Part shown: piece by piece, positions 16,201-24,180 of the stretch
How positions within the stretch are numbered: position 1 is the stretch's first letter
Layout of the letters: every line of letters starts with the position of its first letter
Assembly: GCF_001580615.1 (NCBI RefSeq)
Contig: NZ_LHZC01000054.1
Span: 62,001 to 126,000 of the forward strand
DNA length: 64,000 bases
Origin: Acetobacter malorum
GTDB taxonomy: Bacteria > Pseudomonadota > Alphaproteobacteria > Acetobacterales > Acetobacteraceae
Direction of reading: 5' to 3'
Made by a program: the position numbers and the translations under genes
Notes under the pieces: generated by a model
Database searches by the model: none
Seen by the model: the letters and a program-made list of their open reading frames with translations, nothing else
What the model was told of the DNA's origin: nothing

Positions 16201-17154
16201 ATGAGTGAAACCATCACCACCGATCTGCTTGTTATTGGCGCGGGGCCTGCCGGCTATACCGCCGCCATTTATGCCGCACGGGCCAATCTGGCCCCCGTGC
16301 TGGTGGCGGGGCTTCAGCCCGGTGGTCAGCTGACCATCACGACGGATGTAGAAAACTATCCCGGCTTTGCCGAGGCCGTTCAGGGCCCCTGGCTGATGGA
16401 ACAGATGGCCGCACAGGCGCAGAATGTCGGCACGCGGATTGAATACGACATCATCACCTCCGTAGATTTCAAATCCGGCTCCCCCTTCCGTCTGGTGGGT
16501 GATTCCGGCACGGTGTATGTCGCAAAATCCGTCATCATCGCGACGGGCGCTCAGGCCAAATGGCTCGGCCTGCCCAGCGAGAAAACCTTGCAGGGTGCTG
16601 GCGTCTCCGCCTGCGCAACCTGTGATGGCTTCTTTTATCGCGGCAAGAACGTCGTTGTTGTGGGTGGCGGCAATACTGCGGTGGAAGAGGCCCTGTATCT
16701 GACGCATCACGCAGCGCACGTCACACTGGTGCATCGGCGGGACACGTTGCGGGCTGAAAAAATCCTGCAGGATCGTTTCTTCAAGAACCCGAAAACCTCC
16801 ATCCTGTGGAACACAACGGTAGAAGACATTCTGGCCACCGGCACCCCGCCGACCGTCAGTGCCATCCGTGTGCGCAACACGCAGGACGGCACAACGCAGG
16901 ACCTGCCGGCGGACGGCATCTTCATCGCCATTGGCCACGCTCCCACTACTGAGATTTTCAAGGGGCAGGTCACGCTGGATGCTGAGGGCTATATTGAGAC
17001 AACCCCCGGCACCACCCGTACCTCCGTCCCCGGCGTGTTTGCCGCAGGGGATGTGCAGGACAAGATTTACCGTCAGGCCGTGACCGCTGCCGGCACAGGC
17101 TGTATGGCCGCTCTGGATGCTGAACGCTATCTGGCTGAACTGGGGGCTGAATAA
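16201..17154 (+). CDS. trxB: Thioredoxin-disulfide reductase
   Basis: A FAD- and NADPH-dependent reductase that keeps thioredoxin reduced in the cytoplasm. The 317-residue protein has the FAD-binding GAGPAGYTAAIYAAR (13-27), the redox-active CATC at residues 138-141 (SACATCDGFFYRG), the NADPH-binding VVGGGNTAVEEALYL and the C-terminal FAAGDVQDKIYRQAV. It is divergent from the Lrp gene and is followed by a LysR-type regulator on the same strand. Confidence 0.97.
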   Translation: MSETITTDLLVIGAGPAGYTAAIYAARANLAPVLVAGLQPGGQLTITTDVENYPGFAEAVQGPWLMEQMAAQAQNVGTRIEYDIITSVDFKSGSPFRLVGDSGTVYVAKSVIIATGAQAKWLGLPSEKTLQGAGVSACATCDGFFYRGKNVVVVGGGNTAVEEALYLTHHAAHVTLVHRRDTLRAEKILQDRFFKNPKTSILWNTTVEDILATGTPPTVSAIRVRNTQDGTTQDLPADGIFIAIGHAPTTEIFKGQVTLDAEGYIETTPGTTRTSVPGVFAAGDVQDKIYRQAVTAAGTGCMAALDAERYLAELGAE

Positions 17155-17181
17155 CAGGTCGTCCCTTGACCCATCCCGGCA

Positions 17182-17222
17182 ATTACTGCACGTAATGAAA
17201 CTCGAAGCATGATAATTATGCT
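17182..17222. promoter_or_regulatory. Two palindromic sites upstream of the LysR gene (probable LTTR operators)
   Basis: ATTAC-TGCAC-GTAAT at 17182-17196 is a perfect 5-bp-arm dyad. AGCATGATAATTATGCT at 17206-17222 is a nearly perfect 17-base palindrome with one mismatched pair. The spacing of about 24 bases centre to centre and the T-N11-A-like form fit LysR-type recognition and activation half-sites. Autoregulation is inferred from position, 34-74 bases before the start codon. Confidence 0.6.
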
Positions 17223-17255
17223 CTGATAACTTCATTCAATTTGCAGGAGGCGTGC

Positions 17256-18137
17256 GTGGACTGGGACAAACTCCGGGTATTCCATGCTGTGGCGGAAGCC
17301 GGTTCCTTTACCCACGCGGGAGATGTGCTTAACCTAAGCCAGTCTGCTGTTTCACGGCAGATTTCCGCGCTGGAGGACGTCCTTCAGGTTCCTCTTTTTC
17401 ATCGCCACGCCCGAGGACTGATCCTCACTGAACAGGGCGAGACGCTGCACAAGACGGTGCGCGAGGTCTTTTCAAAACTTGAAATGACTCAAACGCTTTT
17501 GACCGAAAGTAAGGAAAAAGCTGCAGGACGTCTGCGGGTTACGACAACCACAGGCTTTGGCAACTGCTGGCTTATGCCGCGGCTGCACAAGTTTATGGCT
17601 GCCAATCCAGACATTGATATCTGTCTTATTCTTGAAGACAGCGATCTTGATCTGGGGATGAGAGAAGCTGACGTTGCCGTGCGTATGCATGCGCCCCGCC
17701 AGCCTGACCTTATCCAGCGGCATCTGGCAGACTTCCATCTGCCGATTTTTGCCGCTCCGCTCTACATCGAAAAATACGGGATGCCGCGCAGCATTGAGGA
17801 AATCTCAGCGCATCAGCTCGTTTTATTCGGAGAGCATCACCCGCCGGTTGCCCATATCAACTGGCTGGCTGAAAGCACACGACAGGGCACAACCAGACAG
17901 AACGCCCGTCTGGAAGTGAACAGCATGGCCGCCATGGCGTCTGCCATTGCTGCCGGGCTGGGTATTGGGTCCATTCCGACCTATGCGGCCGCGCAGTTCC
18001 CTGATCTTATTCAGATTCTGCCTGACCTGACGACCCCGACAGTCGATGCCTATTTTGTCTATCCGGAAGAACTGCGCAGCTCCAAACGCGTTGCTGTTTT
18101 CCGGGATTTCCTGATGAGCGAGCTCGGTATTCGCTAA
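17256..18137 (+). CDS. LysR-family transcriptional regulator
   Basis: An N-terminal LysR winged HTH (DKLRVFHAVAEAGSFTHAG, LNLSQSAVSRQISALEDVL) and a C-terminal periplasmic-binding-protein-like effector domain (VTTTTGFGNCWLMPRLHKF, DVAVRMHAP). It starts at GTG 17256, fixed by a strong AGGAGG at 17245-17250. An in-frame TTG at 17241 lies before that site and is rejected. The protein has 293 residues, the usual length. Its target is not identifiable; trxB lies upstream on the same strand, and the GDP-mannose gene is convergent. Confidence 0.92.
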   Translation: MDWDKLRVFHAVAEAGSFTHAGDVLNLSQSAVSRQISALEDVLQVPLFHRHARGLILTEQGETLHKTVREVFSKLEMTQTLLTESKEKAAGRLRVTTTTGFGNCWLMPRLHKFMAANPDIDICLILEDSDLDLGMREADVAVRMHAPRQPDLIQRHLADFHLPIFAAPLYIEKYGMPRSIEEISAHQLVLFGEHHPPVAHINWLAESTRQGTTRQNARLEVNSMAAMASAIAAGLGIGSIPTYAAAQFPDLIQILPDLTTPTVDAYFVYPEELRSSKRVAVFRDFLMSELGIR

Positions 18138-18197
18138 AATCAGGCTTTTCAGACTCGGTTGTCTGCCGACACCTCGAAACGAGTCGGACGGATGACA

Positions 18198-18229
18198 TAA
18201 AAAAAGCTCCCCTTTCGGGAGCTTTTTTT
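18198..18229. terminator. Bidirectional terminator between the LysR and mannose genes
   Basis: The hairpin GCTCCC-CTTTC-GGGAGC is flanked by seven to eight A residues on the left and seven T residues on the right, so it can work in both directions. It lies between two convergent genes. Confidence 0.88.
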
Positions 18230-18253
18230 ATGCCTTTACTCAGTCTTTATTTA

Positions 18254-19693
18254 TCAATTTCTATTATAACTGTCTTCCAATCTTATAATATCGTCTTCTC
18301 CCAGATAGGCCCCCGACTGAACCTCAATCAGGGTCAGCGGAATTTTTCCGGGATTTTCCAACCGGTGCACACAGCCCTGCGGCAGATAAACACTCTCATT
18401 TTCGCGCACCAGCAGTTCAGCGTCACCCTTCGTAACCAGCGCCACGCCCTCCACAACAACCCAGTGCTCCGCCCGGTGAAAATGCTTCTGGAGAGACAGC
18501 TTACCGCCTGGATTGACCACAATCCGTTTCACCTGGAAACGCTCATTGCGGGTCAGTCCTTCATAGAACCCCCAGGGACGATAATTCCTCTGATGCGTAG
18601 AGGCCTCTGGCCGCCCGTCTTTCTTGAGGCGATCCACCACCTTCTTTACGTCCTGCGCGCGGTCTTTATGCGTCACCAGCACTGCGTCACCAGTCACCAC
18701 AACAACCACATCATCCAGACCAGTCACAGCCGTCAGCGGCCCTTCCGAGCGCACGTAACATCCATGCGCATCTTCCGCTAAAACATCGCCCAGCAGCACA
18801 TTGCCTTCCGCCGTCTTGGGGCTGATCTCCCACAACGCATCCCAGCTCCCGACATCCGACCACCCCAGATCCGCAGGGATTACTGCGGAAACCTGTGTGT
18901 GCTCAGCCACGGCATAATCGATGGAAATATCGGGGGCCTGCGCAAATGCCTCTTTATCGAGCCTGATAAAATCGAGATCTGTCTTACGTTTTTCAAAAGC
19001 CTCCTGCACGCTTTGCAAAACCTGCGGCGCGTAACGGCGCATTTCAGCCAGCAACACATCCGCCTGAAAGACAAACATGCCGGAATTCCAGAAGTAATTG
19101 CCGTCTTTTACAAAGTCTTCCGCAACAGCCTGCACAGGCTTTTCCCGGAAAGAACGGATTGTAAAAGCCCCGTCCACACCCGGAAGCGGGTCGCCTTTTT
19201 CAATATAGCCATACCCGGTTTCCGGACAGGTGGGGGTCATCCCGAAGGTTACCACCCGCCCCTGTTCCGCAGCCTGCACGGCTTTTTCCATCGCCTGCGT
19301 TAGCGCGTCAGACTTCTTGATGTCCGCATCTGCCGCCATCATCCACAACACAGCATCCGGATGCGTCTGGGCCACAAGCAAAGCCGCGGCCGTAATAGCG
19401 GGCGCTGAATTCCGGCCGACCGGCTCCAGCATAATGCTGGGATTTGCTACCGAGACTTCCCGCAGTTGCTCGGCAATCAAAAAACGGTGCTCTTCATTAC
19501 AAACAATAACAGGCGGCGCAAAACCTGCGGCATTCCCACGCAGTACCGTTTCCTGCAGCATGCTGCGCTCACTCACGAGCGACCAGAGCTGTTTAGGGAA
19601 ACTGGCGCGCGACATGGGCCAGAGCCGACTCCCCGTGCCACCAGACAGCACAACCGGCACGATCATTTTGCTGCCAGCAGGGCGTGACGTCAT
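18254..19693 (-). CDS. manC: Mannose-1-phosphate guanylyltransferase / mannose-6-phosphate isomerase
   Basis: A bifunctional type II enzyme (AlgA/XanB/ManC/CpsB group) that isomerises fructose-6-phosphate to mannose-6-phosphate and makes GDP-mannose from mannose-1-phosphate. Residues about 9-290 are the nucleotidyltransferase domain, with GGTGSRLWPMSRASFPKQLW near the N-terminus. Residues about 370-479 are the cupin-type isomerase, with RPWGFYEGLTRNERFQVKRI and the metal-binding LQKHFHRAEHWVVVEG. The start is backed by AAGGACTG. GDP-mannose would feed mannose-containing exopolysaccharide or lipopolysaccharide (acetan-type polymers are known in acetic acid bacteria); no polysaccharide cluster is visible here. 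Confidence 0.94.
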   Translation of the reverse strand: MTSRPAGSKMIVPVVLSGGTGSRLWPMSRASFPKQLWSLVSERSMLQETVLRGNAAGFAPPVIVCNEEHRFLIAEQLREVSVANPSIMLEPVGRNSAPAITAAALLVAQTHPDAVLWMMAADADIKKSDALTQAMEKAVQAAEQGRVVTFGMTPTCPETGYGYIEKGDPLPGVDGAFTIRSFREKPVQAVAEDFVKDGNYFWNSGMFVFQADVLLAEMRRYAPQVLQSVQEAFEKRKTDLDFIRLDKEAFAQAPDISIDYAVAEHTQVSAVIPADLGWSDVGSWDALWEISPKTAEGNVLLGDVLAEDAHGCYVRSEGPLTAVTGLDDVVVVVTGDAVLVTHKDRAQDVKKVVDRLKKDGRPEASTHQRNYRPWGFYEGLTRNERFQVKRIVVNPGGKLSLQKHFHRAEHWVVVEGVALVTKGDAELLVRENESVYLPQGCVHRLENPGKIPLTLIEVQSGAYLGEDDIIRLEDSYNRN

Positions 19694-20092
19694 TTTGAAC
19701 AGTCCTTATTCCGGGATCTTACAAATATTAAAGAGTTATCGCAGCCAATCCGTGCCAATTAAGAGGACTGCCCGCACGCAGCAGGGTCGTTTTGGATAGT
19801 AGGCCAAACCGTAAAGTCAATTATGCCATTTGCAAATACCAGTGTCTCAAAAACAAACTCCGCCTATTACCCAGCCCTGATGCGCAGACCGAGCGAACAA
19901 AACAATTTATCCTTAAAATAGATTACCAAATGTTTATTTTACTTGCATACATCTCCTCTTTCACTCTCTTCGGGAGATGTTTTTCATGACACATTCAATT
20001 TTATTCAATCACATTGCTATATTCTGTATTCACAAACAAGAATTGTAATAGTATGGGTGACTCATTCAGCCCAACAAATAAACGGAATTATC
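19694..20092. other. AT-rich divergent intergenic region upstream of mucR
   Basis: A 399-base gap between divergent manC and mucR that is clearly more AT-rich than the surroundings, especially from about 19920. It holds the terminator-like hairpin described separately. A 65-codon frame at 19792-19989 looks accidental: its composition is unlike its neighbours and it has no ribosome site. MucR/Ros proteins bind AT-rich sites and often repress their own genes, so autoregulation here is plausible. Confidence 0.55.
19949..19985 (+). terminator. Terminator-like hairpin in the mucR leader
   Basis: ACATCTCC pairs with GGAGATGT (8 bp) around a 16-base pyrimidine-rich loop and is followed by TTTTC. 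It ends 108 bases before the mucR start on the same strand. It could end a short leader transcript (attenuation), a small RNA, or a transcript from upstream. Confidence 0.5.
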
Positions 20093-20554
20093 ATGACAGA
20101 GAACCAGAGCTATCCCAACATTCTTGATCTGGCGGCAGAAATCGTTTCGGCACACGTTTCCAACAACCAGACCGATCCTGCTCTGATCCCCACCCTGATC
20201 CGTGATGTGTATCAGGCTCTGAAAACGGCTGACCAGCCGCAGAACGAACCGGAAAAGCTGCAGCCTGCCGTTCCGGTCAAGCGCTCTGTGTTCCCTGACT
20301 ACATCGTCTGTCTGGAAGACGGTAAGAAACTGAAAATGCTCAAGCGCCACCTGCAGAGCGCCTATGGCATTACGCCGGAACAGTATCGTGAGCGTTGGGG
20401 CCTGCCGGCTGACTACCCCATGGTTGCGCCGAACTATGCAGAACGTCGCTCCACTCTGGCGCGTGAGATTGGTCTGGGCCGCAAAATCCATGCAACGCCG
20501 GAAGGTGAAGAAGCTGGCGCACGTGGCCGCCGCGGCAAAAAAACCACAGCCTGA
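20093..20554 (+). CDS. MucR/Ros-family transcriptional regulator
   Basis: A 153-residue MucR/Ros protein. It has the conserved N-terminal oligomerisation region (DLAAEIVSAHVSNNQ, LIRDVYQAL), then RSVFPDYIVCLEDGKKLKML with KRHLQSAYGITPEQYRERWG, and YPMVAPNYAERRSTLAREIG. In Agrobacterium Ros the zinc finger uses two Cys and two His in CLECG...RHL..HH. Here the second Cys is Asp and the later His pair is AY, so it belongs to the variant MucR type that folds with reduced or no zinc binding. The start ATG 20093 follows ACGGAATT. MucR proteins act as H-NS-like silencers and regulate exopolysaccharide and cell-cycle genes. Confidence 0.93.
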   Translation: MTENQSYPNILDLAAEIVSAHVSNNQTDPALIPTLIRDVYQALKTADQPQNEPEKLQPAVPVKRSVFPDYIVCLEDGKKLKMLKRHLQSAYGITPEQYRERWGLPADYPMVAPNYAERRSTLAREIGLGRKIHATPEGEEAGARGRRGKKTTA

Positions 20555-20636
20555 TCACTCAAGGTCTGACAGTACTCCTCTGGTTCGTGCTGTCAGACTA
20601 TTTATGTATTGACGGATCACTCCGGCTTAGTGAATT

Positions 20637-20679
20637 TTGAAGTGCGCACCGGCTTTATGGCTGGTAGCGCACTTTTTTA
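20637..20679 (+). terminator. Rho-independent terminator after mucR
   Basis: A stem of AAGTGCGC with GCGCACTT, extended inside by ACCGGC pairing with GCTGGT, is followed by TTTTTTA. A separate inverted repeat, GTCTGACAG/CTGTCAGAC at 20564-20598 without a T-run, lies between mucR and this hairpin. Confidence 0.85.
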
Positions 20680-20762
20680 TTTGGCGTCCCTTTTTGTCAC
20701 GCAGATCCGCTGGCCCCCTGATTGTCCGGCAGGTTGATATTCCAGAATTTGGAAGGTGGACC

Positions 20763-21053
20763 ATGACCAAGTCTGAGCTTATTGCCGCACTCATGCAGAA
20801 ACATCCGCATCTGCAGCTCAAGGACATCAATCTGATCGTCAATACTGTCTTCGACTCTATTTCCAGCAGTCTGGCAGACAATAACCGCGTCGAATTACGC
20901 GGCTTTGGAGCGTTTTCCATCAAGGAACGAGACCCGCGCATTGGCCGTAATCCGAAAACCGGCGAGCAGGTTCAGGTCTCTAAAAAATACATCCCGTTCT
21001 TTAAAACAGGAAAAGACCTGCACGCCCGCATCAATAAAGCGCGTAAAGCCTGA
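20763..21053 (+). CDS. ihfB: Integration host factor subunit beta
   Basis: A 96-residue HU/IHF-family DNA-bending protein that pairs with IhfA. The N-terminus MTKSELIAALMQKHPHL and the DNA-intercalating arm region GFGAFSIKERDPRIGRNPK are typical of the beta subunit. The start ATG 20763 follows a strong GGAAGGTGG; upstream in-frame codons lie in the terminator and are rejected. ihfA is also in this window (26289-26609), as usual encoded separately. Confidence 0.94.
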   Translation: MTKSELIAALMQKHPHLQLKDINLIVNTVFDSISSSLADNNRVELRGFGAFSIKERDPRIGRNPKTGEQVQVSKKYIPFFKTGKDLHARINKARKA

Positions 21054-21097
21054 CATCATCCTCAGGCGCGCCTTTGCGCCTGCACTGGCTCAATGCA

Positions 21098-22366
21098 TCA
21101 GGCCAGACTATCCATAAACGCTTTCACCTGCCGAAGATCTTCGACAAAACGGGCATATTCCCGCTGCTTATCGGCCTCACTGGGCAAGCGGAGCAGATAG
21201 GAAGGGTGGACTGTCACCAGCCCCTGACTTCCTTCCCCTAACGGAAAAATGCGGGATCGCTCACGAGAAATCGTGACCGGGCGATGCAGCAGACTTTGCG
21301 CGGCCGTCACCCCCATCATGACAATCAAGGACGGCTGAATCAGCCGTCGTTCTGCATCCAGCCACATCTGGCAGGCCTGCACAGAGTCCTGCTCCGGCTT
21401 TTGGTGCAAGCGCCGACCATTCCGCCAGATAAAGCGGAAATGTTTGACCGCATTGGTGACATAGACCGTGCTGCGGCTCAGCCCCGCCTCTTCCAGCGCC
21501 CGCTCCAGCACCTGACCGGCAGGCCCCACAAACGGACGCCCGGCCTGATCCTCCTGATCCCCCGGCTGCTCACCCACCAGCATGACGCGCGCGGTAGCGG
21601 CCCCTTCCCCAAACACCGTGCGCGCAGCGGGACGCCACAGCGTGCAGGACCGGCAATCCATTGCCTCTGCGGCCAGAGCGTCCAGAGTTGTCGTCGTTTC
21701 GACTTCTGCACTATCCGGCACCAGAACGGTACGCGGCCAGTCCTGCCACATCCCCTGCCCGGCTTGCTGCCAGCCGCCCTGCCGTTCCGCTGTAACCTTA
21801 GCACCGCCCGCGCCAAACCACAGGGCTTTGCCATCCCACTTCATGCTGCGATAAGCCGTGCGAATTTCCCAGGGCCGCGCATAACGTGCCATACAATAAG
21901 CCGCGTTGCCTTCCACCACATAAGCAGTTGGCGTGGCAGACCAGACGGTCTGCGCCGGGTCCGCAAAAACACGGGCAAACTCCAGCCGGAAGCGCTCCGT
22001 TTCGGCTTTAACGACCTCCACAAGCCCTACAACTGCGCGCACATCCGGGTCATCAAGCGCCGTTGTCAGATCCAGATGATCCTGCACGACGCGAAAAACC
22101 AGACGATAAAGCGCGTCAAACCGCTCGGGCGATGACGCCTGAAGAGCCAGAAGAATCCACTCCACCAGCCGACGCGGCAAGTGAAGCACAGCATTGGGAT
22201 CAGTTTGCTCTGCTGAGGCCGCCTGAAAAATCTGCTGTGCGTCTTCAGAGGATTGCGCAACCCGCCAGGACAACGCCTCAGGCGGCGTGCCTGCCAGAGC
22301 ATAGTGCCGCGCAGCCTGTCGCCATGTTTTCAGATCAACCTGATGCGCCAGAACAATTTCTGTCAC
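21098..22366 (-). CDS. UdgX-type uracil-DNA-binding protein fused to a DUF4130 domain
   Basis: Residues about 1-210 match the DUF4130/TIGR03915-type putative DNA repair domain (FRVVQDHLDLTTALDDPDVR, RPWEIRTAYRSMKWDG). Residues about 225-422 are a family 4-like uracil-DNA glycosylase domain of the UdgX group. It has GEQPGDQED (265-273), GRPFVGPAGQVL, VTNAVKHFRF, the RRLH loop (318-321) and HPSYLLR (387-393). UdgX is known to attach covalently to the abasic sugar through the His of its KRRIH loop; the equivalent here is H321. Cysteines at 238, 241 and 332 may bind a 4Fe-4S cluster. The two-domain fusion is known in bacteria, often beside a radical SAM gene, which is absent here. Confidence 0.92.
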   Translation of the reverse strand: MTEIVLAHQVDLKTWRQAARHYALAGTPPEALSWRVAQSSEDAQQIFQAASAEQTDPNAVLHLPRRLVEWILLALQASSPERFDALYRLVFRVVQDHLDLTTALDDPDVRAVVGLVEVVKAETERFRLEFARVFADPAQTVWSATPTAYVVEGNAAYCMARYARPWEIRTAYRSMKWDGKALWFGAGGAKVTAERQGGWQQAGQGMWQDWPRTVLVPDSAEVETTTTLDALAAEAMDCRSCTLWRPAARTVFGEGAATARVMLVGEQPGDQEDQAGRPFVGPAGQVLERALEEAGLSRSTVYVTNAVKHFRFIWRNGRRLHQKPEQDSVQACQMWLDAERRLIQPSLIVMMGVTAAQSLLHRPVTISRERSRIFPLGEGSQGLVTVHPSYLLRLPSEADKQREYARFVEDLRQVKAFMDSLA

Positions 22367-22446
22367 GGTTTTCCTCTCTTTCCGTCAGCGATACAGCGCG
22401 AGGCACAAAGCACGTCCGCATGAACGCAGATGCCAGCCTTAACGCC

Positions 22447-23997
22447 TCACGCGCGACGCTTGCGCAAACGCCGCTGAAAGCGCGCCAGAATATCTGCCGC
22501 ATTCATGATGCCAAACACATGCAGCAGTGCACCATACAGAACGGCCCCCAGACCAACCATGCTGCCAAGCCAGAGAATCCGGACGCCCAACCCGGACGGG
22601 AAGACCAGAAGAGCCTGCGCCCCGAGCAACAGCCCTCCCATAAGGAGCGCGGCACAGGCCGTCTTGAACATTCTGAACTGCTCGGCCCCGGAAACCTGCA
22701 ACGCCTTACGCCGCATGAGCAGAATGGCCAGACAGGCCACATTGGCACAGGCCGCCAGACTACTGGCCAGCGGCGGCCCCATATGGGCCAGCGGCTTCAT
22801 GAACAGCAGGTTCAGAAGAAAGTTCAGCACCAGAATGCCAATCCCGACATAAACCGGCGTGCGTGTGTCCCCGCGCGCAAAAAAGGCCGGGGAAAAGACT
22901 TTCACCAGCACAAAAGCCGGAAGCCCGATGGCGTAGGTGCGCAGAGCCTGAGCAGACAAAAGCGCATCATGCTCGGTAAAGGAACCGTGGCCAAACAGGA
23001 CAATCATGATCGGGCCAGCCAGCACCAGCAACCCGGCCACGGCGGGAAGCGTGAGGATCAGCACGTAACTCATGGCCCGGTTCTGGGCGGAATGCGCTGC
23101 ATCATGCTCGCCCGCAGCCAGATGGCGCGTTAGCACTGGTAATAAAGTCGTCCCGGCCGCAGCACCCAGCACACCGAGCGGCAACTGATTGATGCGGTCC
23201 GCAAAATACATCAGTGAGACACTACCTGAAGGCAGCAGGGTTCCGATGATGGTATCAACGGTAAGGTTGATCTGCCCGACACCACTCCCTACCAGCCCCG
23301 GCACCATGCGGCGGACCAGAAGACGGATGCGCGGCGTCAAAGCGGGCCAGAGCGGCATCAACCCAAAATGCGCCCGATGCGCGGCCCACAGCAGCAAACC
23401 AAGCTGCGCCACACCAGACGCCGTCACACCCCACGCTGCCGCATACGCCACATTCGGCAAAAACGGCGAGGCGAACAGGATGGCGGCAATCCCCACCACA
23501 TTGAATGCCAGATAGGCGGCGGCGGCCATGCCAAAGCGGTGCAACCCGTTCAGAACGCCCGCTACCAGAGCGGCCGCGCAGATCAGCACCAGATACGGAA
23601 AGGTAATGCGACTAAGGCTGACACCCAGCGCATAGCGTTCACCTGTCTGCAAAAAGCCGGGCGCAATCAGCCGCAGCACCTGCGGCATGAAGATTTCCCC
23701 CAGCACACACAGGAACAGCAGCCAGAGCAGCATGACGCCCAGCGCCCGCCGCGCAAATGTCCGGGCTTCTTCTTCCCCTTCTTTTGTCAGGACAGAAGAG
23801 AACAGCGGGACAAAGGCTGCGTTGAACGCCCCTTCACCAAACAGCCGCCGAAACATGTTGGGCAACCGGAACGCCACCTGATAGGCATCCTGCAAAGCCC
23901 CTGCGCCCATGAAGGCCGCCAGAAGCTGATCCCGCACCAGACCAAGGATACGGCTGAGCATAGTCCAGCCGCCAACAGTAAGAAAATTTTTGAGCAT
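22447..23997 (-). CDS. murJ: Lipid II flippase MurJ
   Basis: A 516-residue MATE-like inner membrane protein with about 14 helices that flips the peptidoglycan precursor lipid II to the periplasm. The N-terminus MLKNFLTVGGWTMLSRILGLVRDQLLAAFMG, the DAYQVAFRLPNMFRRLFGEGAFNAAFVPLF segment and PSGSVSLMYFADRINQLPLGV are strongly conserved in MurJ/MviN. The gene lies downstream of a divergent promoter region shared with the AI-2E-family transporter and 80 bases before the UdgX gene on the same strand. Confidence 0.96.
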   Translation of the reverse strand: MLKNFLTVGGWTMLSRILGLVRDQLLAAFMGAGALQDAYQVAFRLPNMFRRLFGEGAFNAAFVPLFSSVLTKEGEEEARTFARRALGVMLLWLLFLCVLGEIFMPQVLRLIAPGFLQTGERYALGVSLSRITFPYLVLICAAALVAGVLNGLHRFGMAAAAYLAFNVVGIAAILFASPFLPNVAYAAAWGVTASGVAQLGLLLWAAHRAHFGLMPLWPALTPRIRLLVRRMVPGLVGSGVGQINLTVDTIIGTLLPSGSVSLMYFADRINQLPLGVLGAAAGTTLLPVLTRHLAAGEHDAAHSAQNRAMSYVLILTLPAVAGLLVLAGPIMIVLFGHGSFTEHDALLSAQALRTYAIGLPAFVLVKVFSPAFFARGDTRTPVYVGIGILVLNFLLNLLFMKPLAHMGPPLASSLAACANVACLAILLMRRKALQVSGAEQFRMFKTACAALLMGGLLLGAQALLVFPSGLGVRILWLGSMVGLGAVLYGALLHVFGIMNAADILARFQRRLRKRRA

Positions 23998-24180
23998 GAT
24001 AGACCGCTTATACGAGCAGCCTTCCCTTTAGAGATAGGGGGATAAGCTTTCAAACCTCAAATAAAAGCCGCCCCTGTGCAGAGCCCCTATGCCTCTATAT
24101 TTTGCTCGACCGAAAGCGCTCGAACGCGCAAACTTGTCAATAATGATATTTTTCACTGGGTAAGAGGAGAGACGCCCCAT

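Noticed and set aside
19792..19989. A 65-codon frame in the manC-mucR gap
   Set aside because: It lies in AT-rich non-coding DNA, includes the terminator-like hairpin, has no ribosome site and its residue make-up is unlike real genes nearby.
21063..21083. Hairpin CAGGCGC/GCGCCTG between ihfB and the UdgX gene
   Set aside because: A real inverted repeat but short, without a T-run on either strand, so I do not call it a terminator.
22063..23133. A 356-codon open frame on the + strand opposite the UdgX and murJ genes
   Set aside because: It spans two opposite-strand genes with firm motifs and encodes a Gln/Arg/His/Pro-rich sequence with no recognisable fold.
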